The notes under the pieces were generated by a model. That model saw nothing but the letters and a program-made list of their open reading frames with translations, was not told the DNA's origin and did not search any database. Below, in pieces: positions 1-9,330 of a stretch of 64,000 bases of DNA (positions are counted from its first letter, which is position 1; every line of letters starts with the position of its first letter). The stretch comes from Amycolatopsis thailandensis (GTDB lineage Bacteria > Actinomycetota > Actinomycetes > Mycobacteriales > Pseudonocardiaceae): assembly GCF_002234405.1 (NCBI RefSeq), contig NZ_NMQT01000066.1, positions 1 to 64,000 of the forward strand. Reading direction: 5' to 3'. Both the position numbers and the translations under genes were made by a program.

Positions 1-648
1 GTCGCTCGGAACCGGGCCCGGGCGGAGCCCCGCCGGCCGCGCCGCGGCGAGCGCTCCCGGGTAGGTCGGCGATTCGACGAGCACCGGGCTTCCGGGCGCC
101 GCGATGGCGCGGAACGTCATCGACAGCCCGCTCTGCCCTCCGGCGGTGATCAGGACGTCGTCCGGCGACGCGGCCGCCGGCCCCGCGAACACCGACCTCA
201 GCGCGGTCAGGCCGGTGGCGGGCGCGCGGTCCCAGGCGTCCGGCCGTCTGCCCGCCCGGGCGAGTGCCGCGCTCAGGAACCTGGTCGCTTGCAGGGAGCG
301 GTGCGGATAACCGCCGTCGAGGAGGATCGCGCCGTCGGGTGGCGGGCCGAGGGTGCCGGTGAGGGACCTGGTGTCGACGCTGCGGTCGGTCAGCGCGACG
401 GTCTGCCACGCCGTGTCGAGCGGTTCCCCCGCCTTCGTCGGTTTGACCGCCACGTACGTCCCGCTGCCGGGACGGGTCACGACCACGCCCTCGGCGGCCA
501 GCTGGGCGATCGCGCGAGAGACCGTCACCGGGCCGACCCGGTAGCGCTCGATCAGCTCGCGGCTGCTGGGCAACCGGTCCCCCGACGCCGCCGCATGGAC
601 CAGCGAGCGCAGCTGGGCGACGAGTGCGGAAGTGCTACTATCCGACAT
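1..648 (-). CDS. MocR-type regulator (GntR wHTH + aminotransferase-like domain), 3' end outside window
   Basis: This is a transcriptional regulator of the MocR/PdxR kind: a GntR winged helix fused to a class I aminotransferase-like domain. Translation from the ATG at 648 gives 216 residues with no stop before the window edge. Residues 1-70 form the winged helix (VGPVTVSRAIAQLAAEGVVV followed by a GSGTY wing). From about residue 95 the aminotransferase fold begins (DGGYPHRSLQATRFL, then TAGGQSGLSMTF). The PLP-binding lysine would lie beyond the edge. The gene is divergent from the class V PLP enzyme, and the two ATG codons lie at 646-649, almost back to back. MocR proteins commonly control such a neighbour, so it probably regulates the divergent gene. 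Family call is firm; ligand unknown. Confidence 0.85.
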   Translation of the reverse strand, partial: MSDSSTSALVAQLRSLVHAAASGDRLPSSRELIERYRVGPVTVSRAIAQLAAEGVVVTRPGSGTYVAVKPTKAGEPLDTAWQTVALTDRSVDTRSLTGTLGPPPDGAILLDGGYPHRSLQATRFLSAALARAGRRPDAWDRAPATGLTALRSVFAGPAAASPDDVLITAGGQSGLSMTFRAIAAPGSPVLVESPTYPGALAAARPAGLRPGPVPSD

Positions 649-698
649 GAAAGAACATGATAGTGCTACTGGACCCGGGACGGAATCACTACTGGACG
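631..698. promoter_or_regulatory. Direct repeats, candidate MocR operator
   Basis: AGTGCTACT occurs at 631-639 and again at 662-670, a 31-bp (about three helical turns) spacing. A weaker copy, ATCACTACTGG, is at 685-695. The repeats straddle both divergent start codons. MocR regulators often bind paired direct repeats, so this is a plausible autoregulatory operator. Binding itself is inference. Confidence 0.45.
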
Positions 699-1870
699 TT
701 CTGGCCCTGCGGGCGGACACCCCCGGCAGCGAGAAGGTCGTCCATTTCAACAACGCGGGCTGCGGGCTTCTGGCGAAGCCGGTTCTGAAGACGATGCTCG
801 ATCACCTGAATCTCGAAGCCGGGATCGGCGGTTACGAGGCCGCTGCCGCACAGGCGGACGAGGTCGCCGGTTTCTACCGCGAGATCGCCGCTTTGATCAA
901 CGCGCGGCCGCGCAACATCGCCTTCGCGGCGAGCGCCACCCACGCCTACTCCACCGCGCTGTCCTCGATCCGGTTCGAACCCGGCGACGTCGTCCTCACC
1001 ACCCGCAACGACTTCATCTCCAACCAGATCGCGTTCTTGTCGCTGAGGAAGCGATTCGGGGTTGAAGTGGTGCACGCACCGGACGCTCCCGAAGGCGGCG
1101 TCGACGTCGATGCGATGGCCGCGCTGATGCGCGCGCGAAGGCCGAAATTGGTCGCCGCCACGCACATCCCGACCAACTCGGGACTGGTCCAGCCGGTCGC
1201 CGGGATCGGACGGCACTGCCGGGAGCTCGAACTCCTCTACCTCGTCGACGCCTGCCAGTCGGTCGGCCAGTATCCCGTCGACGTCGAGGAGATCGGCGCC
1301 GATCTGCTCACCTCGACCTGCCGCAAGTTCCTCCGCGGTCCTCGCGGTTCGGGGTTCTTGTTCGTCTCCGACCGGTTCCTCGAAGCCGGGCACGAGCCAC
1401 TGTTCATCGACATGCACGGTGCCCGGTGGAACGCGCCCGGCGAGTACGAAGCCGCGGCGTCGGCCGCCCGGTTCGAGGAATGGGAGTTCCCGTACGCCGC
1501 GGTGCTCGGCTGCGCCGCCGCCGCGAAGTACGCCCGTGAGGTCGGCCTGGAGGCGATCTCACGGCGCACCCCCGCGCTCGCGGCTCGACTGCGTGAGGGC
1601 CTCGGCGATCTCTCGGGCGTCCAGGTGCTCGACCGGGGTCCGGAACTGGGCGCGCTGGTGACGTTCTCGATCAAGGGCTGGGAAGCCGTCCCCTTCAAGG
1701 AGGCCATGGACGCCCGGAGGATCAACTCGGCACTCAGCTACCGGGAATTCGCGCAATTCGACTTCGGGGACAAGGACGTCCACTGGTGCCTGCGGCTGAG
1801 CCCGCACTACTACAACACGGAGCGAGAGGTGGACGACGTGGTCGCGGCCGTCGCCGAACTCGCCGGCTGA
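647..1870 (+). CDS. Class V aminotransferase / cysteine desulfurase-like PLP enzyme
   Basis: A 407-residue fold-type I PLP enzyme. Near the N-terminus it has HFNNAGCGLL, typical of the class V group, then an acidic VDACQSVGQ segment for the PLP pyridine nitrogen. The internal aldimine lysine is in TCRKFLRG (about residue 227). The C-terminal LRLSPHYYNTEREVDD motif is usual for selenocysteine-lyase/desulfurase-like relatives. The substrate cannot be read from sequence. I chose ATG 647 over an in-frame GTG at 632, because neither has a Shine-Dalgarno and 647 would allow a leaderless mRNA. It faces the MocR regulator, which suggests amino-acid or PLP-linked control. Confidence 0.85.
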   Translation: MKEHDSATGPGTESLLDVLALRADTPGSEKVVHFNNAGCGLLAKPVLKTMLDHLNLEAGIGGYEAAAAQADEVAGFYREIAALINARPRNIAFAASATHAYSTALSSIRFEPGDVVLTTRNDFISNQIAFLSLRKRFGVEVVHAPDAPEGGVDVDAMAALMRARRPKLVAATHIPTNSGLVQPVAGIGRHCRELELLYLVDACQSVGQYPVDVEEIGADLLTSTCRKFLRGPRGSGFLFVSDRFLEAGHEPLFIDMHGARWNAPGEYEAAASAARFEEWEFPYAAVLGCAAAAKYAREVGLEAISRRTPALAARLREGLGDLSGVQVLDRGPELGALVTFSIKGWEAVPFKEAMDARRINSALSYREFAQFDFGDKDVHWCLRLSPHYYNTEREVDDVVAAVAELAG

Positions 1871-1873
1871 ACG

Positions 1874-1918
1874 CGGTTCCCCCGCCTGGGCACTGGGGGT
1901 GTCCGGGCGGGGGAACCG
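1874..1918. terminator. Bidirectional terminator hairpin
   Basis: A perfect 13-bp inverted repeat (CGGTTCCCCCGCC at 1874-1886, its complement at 1906-1918) lies between two convergent genes ending at 1870 and 1928. The placement and GC-rich stem suit a shared terminator. Confidence 0.75.
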
Positions 1919-1927
1919 TCAGGCGGG

Positions 1928-3970
1928 TCAGGCCCCGGAAAGACCGCGGCGCTTGAGCAGCGGCTCGATCTCCGGGTCGCGGCCGCGGAACGCGCGGAAA
2001 GCGGCCATCGGATCGATGCTGCCTCCCCGGCCGAGCAGTTCACGGCGGAAGTGGTCGCCGTTCTCCCTGCTGAGCCCGCCATTCTCGCGGAACCACTGGA
2101 CGGTGTCGGCGTCGAGAACCTCGCTCCAGATGTAGGAGTAGTACCCGGCGCTGTAGCCGCCGCTGAAGATGTGCGCGAAGTAGGTGGTGCGGTAGCGCGG
2201 CGGCACGGCTTCCAGCGCGACACCGGCCTTGGTCAGCGCCTCGGCCTCGAACCGCTGGACGTCGTCGACCTTGTCCTCGGTGCCGAGCCCGTGCCACGCC
2301 TGGTCGAGGAGTGAAGCCGCGAGGTACTCGGTCGTCGAGAAGCCTTCGCCGTACTGCTGCGACGCCAGGAGCTTGTCGACCTGCTCCTGCGGCAGCGGCT
2401 CACCGGTCACGTGGTGCTTGGCGTAGTTGGCCAGCACCTCGGGCCACAGCATCCACATCTCGTTGACCTGCGAGGGGTACTCGACGAAGTCACGCGGGAC
2501 GTTGGTGCCAGAGAACATCGGGAACTCGACGTCGGACAGCAGCGAGTGCAGCGCGTGCCCGAACTCGTGGAAGGCGGTCACGACCTCGTCGAAGGTCAGC
2601 AGGGTCGGCTCCCCCGCCGGCGGCCTGGCGACGTTGAGCACGTTCACCACGACCGTCTTGGTGCCCAGGAGTTTCGTCTGGTCGACGAAGTTGTTCATCC
2701 AGGCGCCGCCGCGCTTCGAATCGCGGGCGTAGTAGTCGAGCAGAAAAAGGCCGAGTGCCGTGCCGTCGGCGTCGAAGACCTCGAAGATCCGGACCTCGGG
2801 GTGGTACTTCGGCAGGTCTTCCCGCTCGGTGAAGCTCAGGCCGTACAGCTTGGACGCGGCGAAGAAGACGCCGTCGGTCAGCACCCGGTTCAGCTCGAAG
2901 TACGGGCGCAGCGCGGCGGTGTCGACCTCGAACCGGTCCTTGCGGACGCGTTCGGCGTAGAACGACCAGTCCCACGGCCGCAGGATCGCACCCGGGATGT
3001 CGGCTTCGAGGTAGCGCTGCAGCTCTTCGGCCTCCGCCTTGGCGTTGGCGGCCGCGACCGGGGCGAGGCGTTCGAGCAGTCCCACCGCGGCTTGCGCCGT
3101 CTTCGCGGTCTCGTCCTCGATGACGTACGAGGCGTGGTCGGGGAAACCGAGCACGGCGGCCCGCTCGGCGCGCAGCCGGACCATCCGGGCGACGACCTCG
3201 TTGTTGTCGAACTCGTTGCCCCGGTTGCCGCGGGACACCGACGCGGTGAAGATCCGCTCGCGCAGCGCGCGGTCCTCCAACGAGGCCAAAGCAGCCTGCG
3301 CTGTCGGCAGGGTCAGCTTGAGGACGTACTTGCCCTTCTCCCCCGCGGTTTCGGCGGCCGTGGCGATCTCGTCCTCGCTCAGCCCCGCGAGTTCCGAGAC
3401 GTCGTCGACGACCACGGCGAGGTCGTTGGTGTCCTTCAGGAGGTTCTGCTGGAAACGGGTCGACAGGGTCGAAAGCTGCTCGTTCAGCTCGCGCAGGCGT
3501 TTCTGGTCGGCTTCGGGAAGTCCGGCGCCCGCGCGGCGGACGTCGGTGTGATGACGCTCCAGCAGGCGGAGCGACTCCGTGTCGAGGCCGAGTTCGTCCT
3601 TGCGCTCGAACAGGGTGTTGATCCGGGCGAACAGCGCCGGGTTCAGGTTGATGGCGTCGGCGTGCGCGGCCAGCCGCGGCGCCATCTCGGCCTGCACGCG
3701 CTGGATCTCGTCGTTCGCGTTCGATCCGGCGAGGTTGAAGAACACGCTGGACACACGGGACAGCAGCCTGCCGGACTTCTCGAGCGCGACGATGGTGTTC
3801 TCGAAGGTCGGCGGCTCGGCCGAGCCGGCGATCTCCTCGATCTCGGCGGCGTGCTCGGCCAGACCCGCTTCGAAGGCGGGAAGGAAGTGCTCGTCGGCGA
3901 TCCGGTCGAACGGAGGAAGGGAGTAGGGCAGCTCACTCGGCGCGGCGAACGGGTTGTCCTGCGAAATCAT
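1928..3970 (-). CDS. dcp: M3 family zinc metallopeptidase (dipeptidyl carboxypeptidase / oligopeptidase A type)
   Basis: A 680-residue cytosolic M3 peptidase. The zinc site HEFGHALH is at about residues 468-475, with H468 and H472 as metal ligands and E469 as catalytic base. The length and the N-terminal helical region (NPFAAPSELPYSLPPFDRI) match bacterial Dcp-like enzymes. The C-terminal region has the conserved FAHIFSGGYSAGYYSYIWSE substrate-binding stretch. Such enzymes degrade short peptides produced by intracellular proteolysis. No signal peptide is visible. The gene stands alone, convergent with the upstream class V enzyme. The distinction between Dcp and OpdA activity is inferred from overall similarity only. 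Confidence 0.9.
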   Translation of the reverse strand: MISQDNPFAAPSELPYSLPPFDRIADEHFLPAFEAGLAEHAAEIEEIAGSAEPPTFENTIVALEKSGRLLSRVSSVFFNLAGSNANDEIQRVQAEMAPRLAAHADAINLNPALFARINTLFERKDELGLDTESLRLLERHHTDVRRAGAGLPEADQKRLRELNEQLSTLSTRFQQNLLKDTNDLAVVVDDVSELAGLSEDEIATAAETAGEKGKYVLKLTLPTAQAALASLEDRALRERIFTASVSRGNRGNEFDNNEVVARMVRLRAERAAVLGFPDHASYVIEDETAKTAQAAVGLLERLAPVAAANAKAEAEELQRYLEADIPGAILRPWDWSFYAERVRKDRFEVDTAALRPYFELNRVLTDGVFFAASKLYGLSFTEREDLPKYHPEVRIFEVFDADGTALGLFLLDYYARDSKRGGAWMNNFVDQTKLLGTKTVVVNVLNVARPPAGEPTLLTFDEVVTAFHEFGHALHSLLSDVEFPMFSGTNVPRDFVEYPSQVNEMWMLWPEVLANYAKHHVTGEPLPQEQVDKLLASQQYGEGFSTTEYLAASLLDQAWHGLGTEDKVDDVQRFEAEALTKAGVALEAVPPRYRTTYFAHIFSGGYSAGYYSYIWSEVLDADTVQWFRENGGLSRENGDHFRRELLGRGGSIDPMAAFRAFRGRDPEIEPLLKRRGLSGA

Positions 3971-4073
3971 CGGTGTTGCTCCCGGGTCGTCGAATCTGCT
4001 GTTCTGGCCACCTTACGGGCAGTGAGGGGCCGCTGGATGCCGTCCGTGGCGGTGATGCCACCGACTGCGATGG

Positions 4074-4793
4074 TCACGCTCCGGTGGTACCGCCCACCAC
4101 CGCGTCGGAGCTCTGCTTTCCCTTGCCGCGCTTGGCTTTCGCCTTCGGTTCGGGTGGGGCGATTCCGGCCAGGTCGCCGCCGTTGTCGTTGACCCGCAAC
4201 ACGAACGGACGAGTCTCGGTGTAGCGGACGACCGAGACCGACGCCGGGTCGACCACGATCCGCTGGAAGGAGTCGAGATGCTGGCCGAGCGCGTCGGCGA
4301 GGATCGACTTGATCACGTCGCCGTGGCTGCACAGGAGCCAGACCGCGTTCTCGCCGTGCTTCGCGGTGATCCGGGCGTCGTGCGCGCGGACGGCCGCGAC
4401 CGAGCGGGCCTGCATCTCGGCCAGGCCTTCGCCGCCGGGGAAGACCGCGGCCGACGGATGCGCCTGCACGACCCGCCACAGGGGTTCCTTGACCAGATCC
4501 TTGAGCGCGCGACCGGTCCATTCGCCGTAGTCCACTTCGGACAAACCGGGCTCTTTGACCTTGTCCAGGCCACGCGCCTCGGCCAGCTTCGCGACCGTCT
4601 GGCGGCAGCGGAGCATCGGCGAGACCACCAGCTCGGCGAGCGGGACCGGCGCCAGGCGCTCGACGAGCGCGGCCGCCTGCGCCTGACCGGTCTCGTCCAA
4701 GCCGACCTTGGGCGTGCGCCCGGCGAGGACGCCCGAACCGTTCGCCGTGGACTTGCCGTGGCGCAGAAGGATCACAGTACTCACGTGGCCCAC
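4074..4793 (-). CDS. Histidine phosphatase family protein (MSMEG_4193-type phosphomutase)
   Basis: A 239-residue histidine phosphatase. The phosphoacceptor RHG is at residues 11-13 (VILLRHGKSTANGSGVLAGR) and the second catalytic histidine is in LLCSHGDVIKSILADALG. This combination resembles the actinobacterial MSMEG_4193 family. The last 25 residues are a Lys/Ala/Pro-rich tail (PEPKAKAKRGKGKQ), probably disordered. It lies downstream of uppP on the same strand but is separated by a strong hairpin, so cotranscription is doubtful. The substrate is unknown. Confidence 0.85.
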   Translation of the reverse strand: MGHVSTVILLRHGKSTANGSGVLAGRTPKVGLDETGQAQAAALVERLAPVPLAELVVSPMLRCRQTVAKLAEARGLDKVKEPGLSEVDYGEWTGRALKDLVKEPLWRVVQAHPSAAVFPGGEGLAEMQARSVAAVRAHDARITAKHGENAVWLLCSHGDVIKSILADALGQHLDSFQRIVVDPASVSVVRYTETRPFVLRVNDNGGDLAGIAPPEPKAKAKRGKGKQSSDAVVGGTTGA

Positions 4794-4826
4794 CCTACGT
4801 GTCGTGCTTTGCCCACTCCCGCGTTT

Positions 4827-4877
4827 AGTCCTCTGAATGCGGTCCTTGCGCGTTGCAACTACCGCATTCAGAGGACT
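4827..4877. repeat. Intergenic palindromic repeat (17-bp arms)
   Basis: AGTCCTCTGAATGCGGT (4827-4843) is perfectly complementary to 4861-4877 across a 17-nt loop. It sits between uppP and the phosphatase gene. It could act as a terminator, but there is no U tract. The layout resembles the other palindromic intergenic repeats in this window. Confidence 0.8.
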
Positions 4878-4889
4878 GAATGCGAGGGG

Positions 4890-5729
4890 TTACACGTGCG
4901 GGCCGGCCTGCGGGTCCAGGACGCCGGCGAAGATCAGCACGAACAGCAGGACACCGAGCACGAGCCGGTAGATCACGAACGGCACGAAGCTCTTGGTCTT
5001 GATGTAGGACATCAGCCAGGCGATGACCGCGTAGCCGACGCCGAACGCGACCAGCGTGGCCAGGATCGTCGGCCCCCACTGCGCCGGGGCGCCGTCCTTG
5101 CCGATGTCGGTCAGCTTGTAGAGCCCCGAGCCGAACACCGCCGGCAGCGCCAGCAGGAACGAGTACTCCGCGGCCTCCGCGCGGGTGTAGCCGAGCAACA
5201 GCCCCGCACTGGTGGTACCGCCGGAACGGGAGACGCCCGGGATCAGCGCCAGCGCCTGTGCGAACCCGAACCCGAGACCGTGCGGCACGGTCAGGTGGTC
5301 GAGCGTGCGCTGCTGCTTCCCGATGCGGTCGGCCACCAGCAGGATCAGGCCGAACACGATCAGCGTGGTCGCGGTGATCCGCAGGTCACGGAAGGACTCG
5401 TCGATGGCGTCCTGCAACAGCAGGCCCAGCACCACGATCGGCAGTGAACCGACGATGATCAGCCAGCCGAGCCGGGCGTCGGGGTCCTGTCGCCAGTCCT
5501 TCTTGTAGATCGAGAAGAACCAGGCGCGGAGGATCTTCCCGATCTTGGTCGAGAAGTACAGGATGACCGCGAGTTCGGTGCCGATCTGGGTGACCGCGGT
5601 GAACGCGGCGCCCGGGTCGTCCCAGCCGGCGAGCGCCGCGGTGATCCGCAGGTGCGCGCTGGACGAGATCGGCAGGAACTCGGTCAGGCCCTGGACGAGG
5701 CCGAGGACCAGTGCTTCGAACCAGCCCAT
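4890..5729 (-). CDS. uppP: Undecaprenyl-diphosphatase UppP/BacA
   Basis: A 279-residue integral membrane phosphatase that recycles undecaprenyl pyrophosphate to the monophosphate lipid carrier for cell-wall synthesis. Conserved motifs are visible: [17 protein letters not shown] near the N-terminus and PGVSRSGGT in the middle, which together form the active site. Several hydrophobic helices run through the protein. Its ATG (5729-5727) overlaps the stop of the upstream LLM oxidoreductase gene by one base (TGATG), implying translational coupling. The family can confer bacitracin tolerance when overexpressed. Confidence 0.95.
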   Translation of the reverse strand: MGWFEALVLGLVQGLTEFLPISSSAHLRITAALAGWDDPGAAFTAVTQIGTELAVILYFSTKIGKILRAWFFSIYKKDWRQDPDARLGWLIIVGSLPIVVLGLLLQDAIDESFRDLRITATTLIVFGLILLVADRIGKQQRTLDHLTVPHGLGFGFAQALALIPGVSRSGGTTSAGLLLGYTRAEAAEYSFLLALPAVFGSGLYKLTDIGKDGAPAQWGPTILATLVAFGVGYAVIAWLMSYIKTKSFVPFVIYRLVLGVLLFVLIFAGVLDPQAGPHV

Positions 5730-6775
5730 CAGGCGACACCGGCCAGTTCGATCGCTTCGGCCGCGACCTCGAGAGCGTGTGCGGAGCTCTCGGGGTCGGG
5801 CATCGAGGGTGCGACGGTCAAGGTGGTGACGCCTGCCTCGGCGAAGGCCCGCATCCGCTCGGCGATCCGTTCCTTGGGGCCCAGCAGCGACGTCGCGTCG
5901 ATGAACTCCAGCGGGACGGCCGCCATGGCGCCCTCGTAGTCCCTGCCCAGGTACTTCTGCTGGACGTCGGCCGCTTCGCGTTCGAAGCCCATCCGGCAGG
6001 CGAGCTGGTTGTAGAAGTTCTTCTCCCGGCTGCCCATCCCGCCGATGTACAGCGCCGCGTACCCGCGGACCGCGTCGGCGCAGGCCTTCCAGTCGTCACC
6101 GACCACGAGCGGGACGGTGGGGACGACGTCGAAGCCGTCGAGGGAGCGCCCGGCCTTGTCCGCCCCCGCCTGGATCAGTTTCAGCTGCTCACCGGCGTGC
6201 TCGGGCGAGAAGAACACCGGCAGCCAGCCGTTCGCGATCTCGCCGGTCAGTTCGAGGTTCTTCGGGCCGATGGCGGCCAGGTACACGGGGATCTCTTCGC
6301 GAACCGGGTGCACGGTCAGAGTCAGTGCCTTGCCGGGCCCGCCGGGCAGGGGCAGCTGGAAGTGCTCGCCCTCGTACTTGACCCGGTGACGGCCCAGCGC
6401 CTTGCGGACGATCTCGACGTACTCGCGTGTGCGGCCGAGCGGCGACGCGAACTTCACGCCGTGCCAGCCCTCGGAGACCTGCGGACCGGAGACACCGAGG
6501 CCGAGGCGGAACCGGCCGCCCGAGAGCGTGTCCAGGGTCGCGGCCGTCATCGCGGTCATCGCCGGTGTCCGCGCCGGGATCTGGAGGACCGCGCTGCCCA
6601 CGTCGATGCGTGAGGTCTGCGCCGCCACCCAGGACAGCACAGTCGGGGCGTCCGAGCCGTACGCCTCCGCGGCCCAGACGACCGCGTAGTCCAGTTCGTC
6701 CGCCTTCTTCGCCAATGCCAGGTTGGCCGCGTCGTTTCCCGCGCCCCAATAGCCCAAGTTCAGTCCGAGTCGCAC
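5729..6775 (-). CDS. LLM class F420-dependent oxidoreductase
   Basis: A 348-residue luciferase-like monooxygenase-family protein with the TIM-barrel N-terminus [11 protein letters not shown] and the conserved [16 protein letters not shown] segment typical of actinobacterial F420-dependent enzymes ([15 protein letters not shown] precedes it). It probably transfers hydride from reduced F420 to an unknown substrate in the cytoplasm. It overlaps uppP by one base and is divergent from the aldo/keto reductase gene, leaving a 136-bp promoter region. F420 rather than FMN use is inferred from family resemblance and the actinobacterial host. Confidence 0.88.
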   Translation of the reverse strand: MRLGLNLGYWGAGNDAANLALAKKADELDYAVVWAAEAYGSDAPTVLSWVAAQTSRIDVGSAVLQIPARTPAMTAMTAATLDTLSGGRFRLGLGVSGPQVSEGWHGVKFASPLGRTREYVEIVRKALGRHRVKYEGEHFQLPLPGGPGKALTLTVHPVREEIPVYLAAIGPKNLELTGEIANGWLPVFFSPEHAGEQLKLIQAGADKAGRSLDGFDVVPTVPLVVGDDWKACADAVRGYAALYIGGMGSREKNFYNQLACRMGFEREAADVQQKYLGRDYEGAMAAVPLEFIDATSLLGPKERIAERMRAFAEAGVTTLTVAPSMPDPESSAHALEVAAEAIELAGVA

Positions 6776-6911
6776 GGCGTGAATGTATCCATCGGAGTGT
6801 CACTCCTCCGTTCAGGGTGTTGACAGCCGATGACCCGCCCGGTGGTACTCGATCACGACACGCTCACCTGCTCCGCGTCCCGCACTTGCCTTCCGGCTAG
6901 GCTCGCCCGTC

Positions 6912-7877
6912 GTGGAAAAGCGACAGCTCGGCCGGTCGGGACTGCGGGTCTCGCGGATGGCCCTCGGGACCATGACGTGGGGTGGCGACACCGACTCGGA
7001 GGAGGCGGCCAGCCAGCTGGTCGCGTTCGTCGACGCCGGGGGCACCCTGGTCGACACCGCCGACATCTACGGTGAAGGCGAGAGCGAACGCGTCCTCGGA
7101 GGGTTGCTCGGCGACCTCGTGCCCCGGGACGACATCGTGCTCGCCACCAAGGCCGTCGCCCGCCGCACCGACGGCCCGTTCGGCGGCGGGGCCTCGCGCG
7201 GCGCCCTGCTGAGCGCGCTCGAAGGTTCGCTGCGCCGGCTCGGCACCGACCACATCGACCTGTGGCAGCTGCACGCGTGGGACACCACCGTGCCGGTCGA
7301 CGAGACCCTCGCGGCGCTCGAATACGCCGTGAACAGCGGGAAGGCCCGCTACGTCGGCGTCTCCAACTACTCCGGCTGGCAGCTGGCGACCGCCGCGTCC
7401 CGCAGTTCCGCCGTCGCTCCCCTGGTCTCGACGCAGGTCGAGTACTCGCTGCTGGAGCGCGGGGTCGACCGCGAGGTCGTCCCCGCCGCGGAGCACCACG
7501 GCATCGGCCTCCTGCCTTGGGCGCCGCTCGGCCGGGGCGTGCTCACCGGCAAGTACCGCACCGGGACGCCCGCCGATTCGCGCGGCGCTTCGAGCGTTTT
7601 CGCGGGCTATGTCGAACATCACCGGACCGATCGCGCGGCCCGGATCGTGCAGGCGGTCGCGACGGCCGCCGACGGCCTCGGGACCTCTCCGCTGGCCGTC
7701 GCGCTGGCCTGGGTCCGTGACCGGCCCGGAGTGGTCGCGCCCGTGGTCGGGGCCCGTGACACCGGTCAGCTGACCGGTTCGCTCACGGCCGAGGAGATCA
7801 CGCTCCCGCCCGCCATCCGATCGGCGCTCGACGACGTCAGCGCGATCGAGGTCGGGTACCCGGAACGCGGCCTTTGA
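6912..7877 (+). CDS. Aldo/keto reductase
   Basis: A 321-residue NADPH-dependent aldo/keto reductase with the (beta/alpha)8 fold. Visible catalytic features are D and Y in DTADIYGEGESE, the lysine in LATKAVAR and the histidine in LWQLHAWD. The cofactor-binding C-terminus includes SPLAVALAWVRDRPGV and PVVGARDTGQL. The GTG at 6912 is used because it gives the standard RQLGRSGLRVSRMALGTMTWGG start. It is transcribed away from the LLM oxidoreductase gene. The physiological substrate is unknown. Confidence 0.92.
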   Translation: MEKRQLGRSGLRVSRMALGTMTWGGDTDSEEAASQLVAFVDAGGTLVDTADIYGEGESERVLGGLLGDLVPRDDIVLATKAVARRTDGPFGGGASRGALLSALEGSLRRLGTDHIDLWQLHAWDTTVPVDETLAALEYAVNSGKARYVGVSNYSGWQLATAASRSSAVAPLVSTQVEYSLLERGVDREVVPAAEHHGIGLLPWAPLGRGVLTGKYRTGTPADSRGASSVFAGYVEHHRTDRAARIVQAVATAADGLGTSPLAVALAWVRDRPGVVAPVVGARDTGQLTGSLTAEEITLPPAIRSALDDVSAIEVGYPERGL

Positions 7878-7989
7878 GCCTCTCGGATACTGGATTAGGT
7901 GACTGTTGGGTGACACAGACGTGACGCGGTGGGGTTCCAGGAGGATGCTGGAGAGGTCCGTTCGACGAGTAGCAGGTGGAGGCACCAAG

Positions 7990-9003
7990 GTGGGTCGGCT
8001 GTCCGCCGTTTCCCGGATCGCGATCCCGCTCGCCGGTGCCCTGGTGCTCTCGTCCTGCAGTACGGACGACACACCGAACGACACCTTGCAGATCGTGCAG
8101 AACCCCGTCGCGGCGACAGCGGCGGTCTCCCCCGCGGTCGCGGTCAAGCCCGCCGGTTCGGTGTTCGCCGCGCCGGGGGTGAAGGCACTGGTGACGGACG
8201 AGGCGAGCAAGACGCTCGTCGTCGCCGTCTCGGAGCCGCCTTCCCTGCGTGTCTACGACCTCGCGGCCCTGGACGCCCCGAAGACGACCGTGCCCCTGCC
8301 CGGCCCGGCCGAGCGGCTCACGGTGTCGGGTTCGCAGGTGCTCGCGAGCGTTCCGAGCAAGAGCCTGCTGGCGAAGGTCTCCCTGCCCGGTGGCGCGCTG
8401 GAGACGGTCCCGGTCGCGGGGCAGCCGTCGGCCGGTCTCGCCGACGGCGACGCGACGCTGGTTTCGGTGCGGGACCGCAAGGCCGTGGAGGTGCTGTCCG
8501 GGACCGGCGGCCCGAAGACCATCACCGGCCAGATCTACAGCGCCGACGACGTGCTGAACACAGGTGACGGCGTCGTCGTGCTCGACAAGCTGCGCACCGC
8601 GTTGTTCGCCGTCGACCTCGCCGAAGGCAAGATCGGCGAGGGCCTGCGCGCGGGTGACGGCGCCGCCAACGCCGTCACCGACGACCTCGGACGCGTCTTC
8701 GTCACCGACGCGCGAGCGGGAGCGCTCCTGGCGTTCTCCACGACTCCGTTGCTGCTTCGCCAGCGCTACCCCGTCCCCGGCGGGGCGTACGGCATCGCCT
8801 ACGACCGCACCCGTGGCCTCGCCTGGGTCACCCTCACCGAACGCAACGAGGTCGTCGGCTTCGACGTCCGCGGCGGGGAGCCGATCGAGAAGCACCGGTT
8901 CCCCACCTTGCGGCAGCCAGATTCGGTCACCGTCGACGAGCAAGGCGGCCGTGTGGTCGTCGGTTCGGCCATCGGAGAAGGGATCCAGGTGATCACGCCA
9001 TGA
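7990..9003 (+). CDS. YncE-like beta-propeller lipoprotein
   Basis: A secreted lipoprotein of 337 residues. The N-terminus VGRLSAVSRIAIPLAGALVLSSC is a lipoprotein signal peptide with the lipobox LSSC. The rest consists of repeated beta-strand units (LVVAVSEPPSLRVYDLAAL, VFVTDARAGALLAFST, AWVTLTERNEVVGFDV) like a YncE/NHL propeller. The frame opens at 7906, but the GTG at 7990 is preceded by AGGTGGAGG and gives a standard signal peptide, so I use it. It overlaps the DUF5703 gene by 4 nt (ATGA). It is probably anchored to the outer face of the membrane; ligand unknown. Confidence 0.82.
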   Translation: MGRLSAVSRIAIPLAGALVLSSCSTDDTPNDTLQIVQNPVAATAAVSPAVAVKPAGSVFAAPGVKALVTDEASKTLVVAVSEPPSLRVYDLAALDAPKTTVPLPGPAERLTVSGSQVLASVPSKSLLAKVSLPGGALETVPVAGQPSAGLADGDATLVSVRDRKAVEVLSGTGGPKTITGQIYSADDVLNTGDGVVVLDKLRTALFAVDLAEGKIGEGLRAGDGAANAVTDDLGRVFVTDARAGALLAFSTTPLLLRQRYPVPGGAYGIAYDRTRGLAWVTLTERNEVVGFDVRGGEPIEKHRFPTLRQPDSVTVDEQGGRVVVGSAIGEGIQVITP

Positions 9004-9221
9004 CAGTCGTGGACGAGGCGGTGGTCGAAGGGGATTGGGAATACCGGCGGCTGCAACTGCCTCCCGGTGTTTCCCGGCGGGCGGCGGCGACGCAGCTGTC
9101 GATCCACGCCGAGTTCGCCGGATGGGAGCTTTCGACCGTCCGGCTCTACTCCGACGGGACCAGGAGGGTGTGGTTGCGCCGCAAGCGCACCGCCACCCCC
9201 CTGCCCGGCATCATCACCTGA
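9000..9221 (+). CDS. DUF5703 family small protein
   Basis: A 73-residue protein with WEYRRLQLPPGVSRRAAATQ and a C-terminal RVWLRRKR segment, resembling the actinobacterial DUF5703 family. Its ATG overlaps the lipoprotein stop codon (ATGA), so the two are translationally coupled and probably work together. No signal peptide or membrane segment is visible. Function is unknown. A hairpin downstream at 9238-9265 probably ends the transcript. Confidence 0.75.
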   Translation: MTVVDEAVVEGDWEYRRLQLPPGVSRRAAATQLSIHAEFAGWELSTVRLYSDGTRRVWLRRKRTATPLPGIIT

Positions 9222-9237
9222 GAGCTGGACGGCTTTC

Positions 9238-9265
9238 CGCCTGGGCGGATCTCGCTGCCCAGGCG
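9238..9265 (+). terminator. Terminator hairpin after DUF5703 gene
   Basis: CGCCTGGGC (9238-9246) pairs perfectly with GCCCAGGCG (9257-9265) across a 10-nt loop, 17 bp after the DUF5703 stop codon. Confidence 0.6.
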
Positions 9266-9330
9266 AGCGGCAAGTACATGAGGGACCCCTTCCTTGCGCC
9301 CAGTGTCCTGAGTCGGAAGTTCGCGCCGGG

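Noticed and set aside
2411-4192. Long plus-strand frame of 593 codons
   Set aside because: It is the antisense of the M3 peptidase gene; high GC keeps shadow frames open, and no domain is recognisable.
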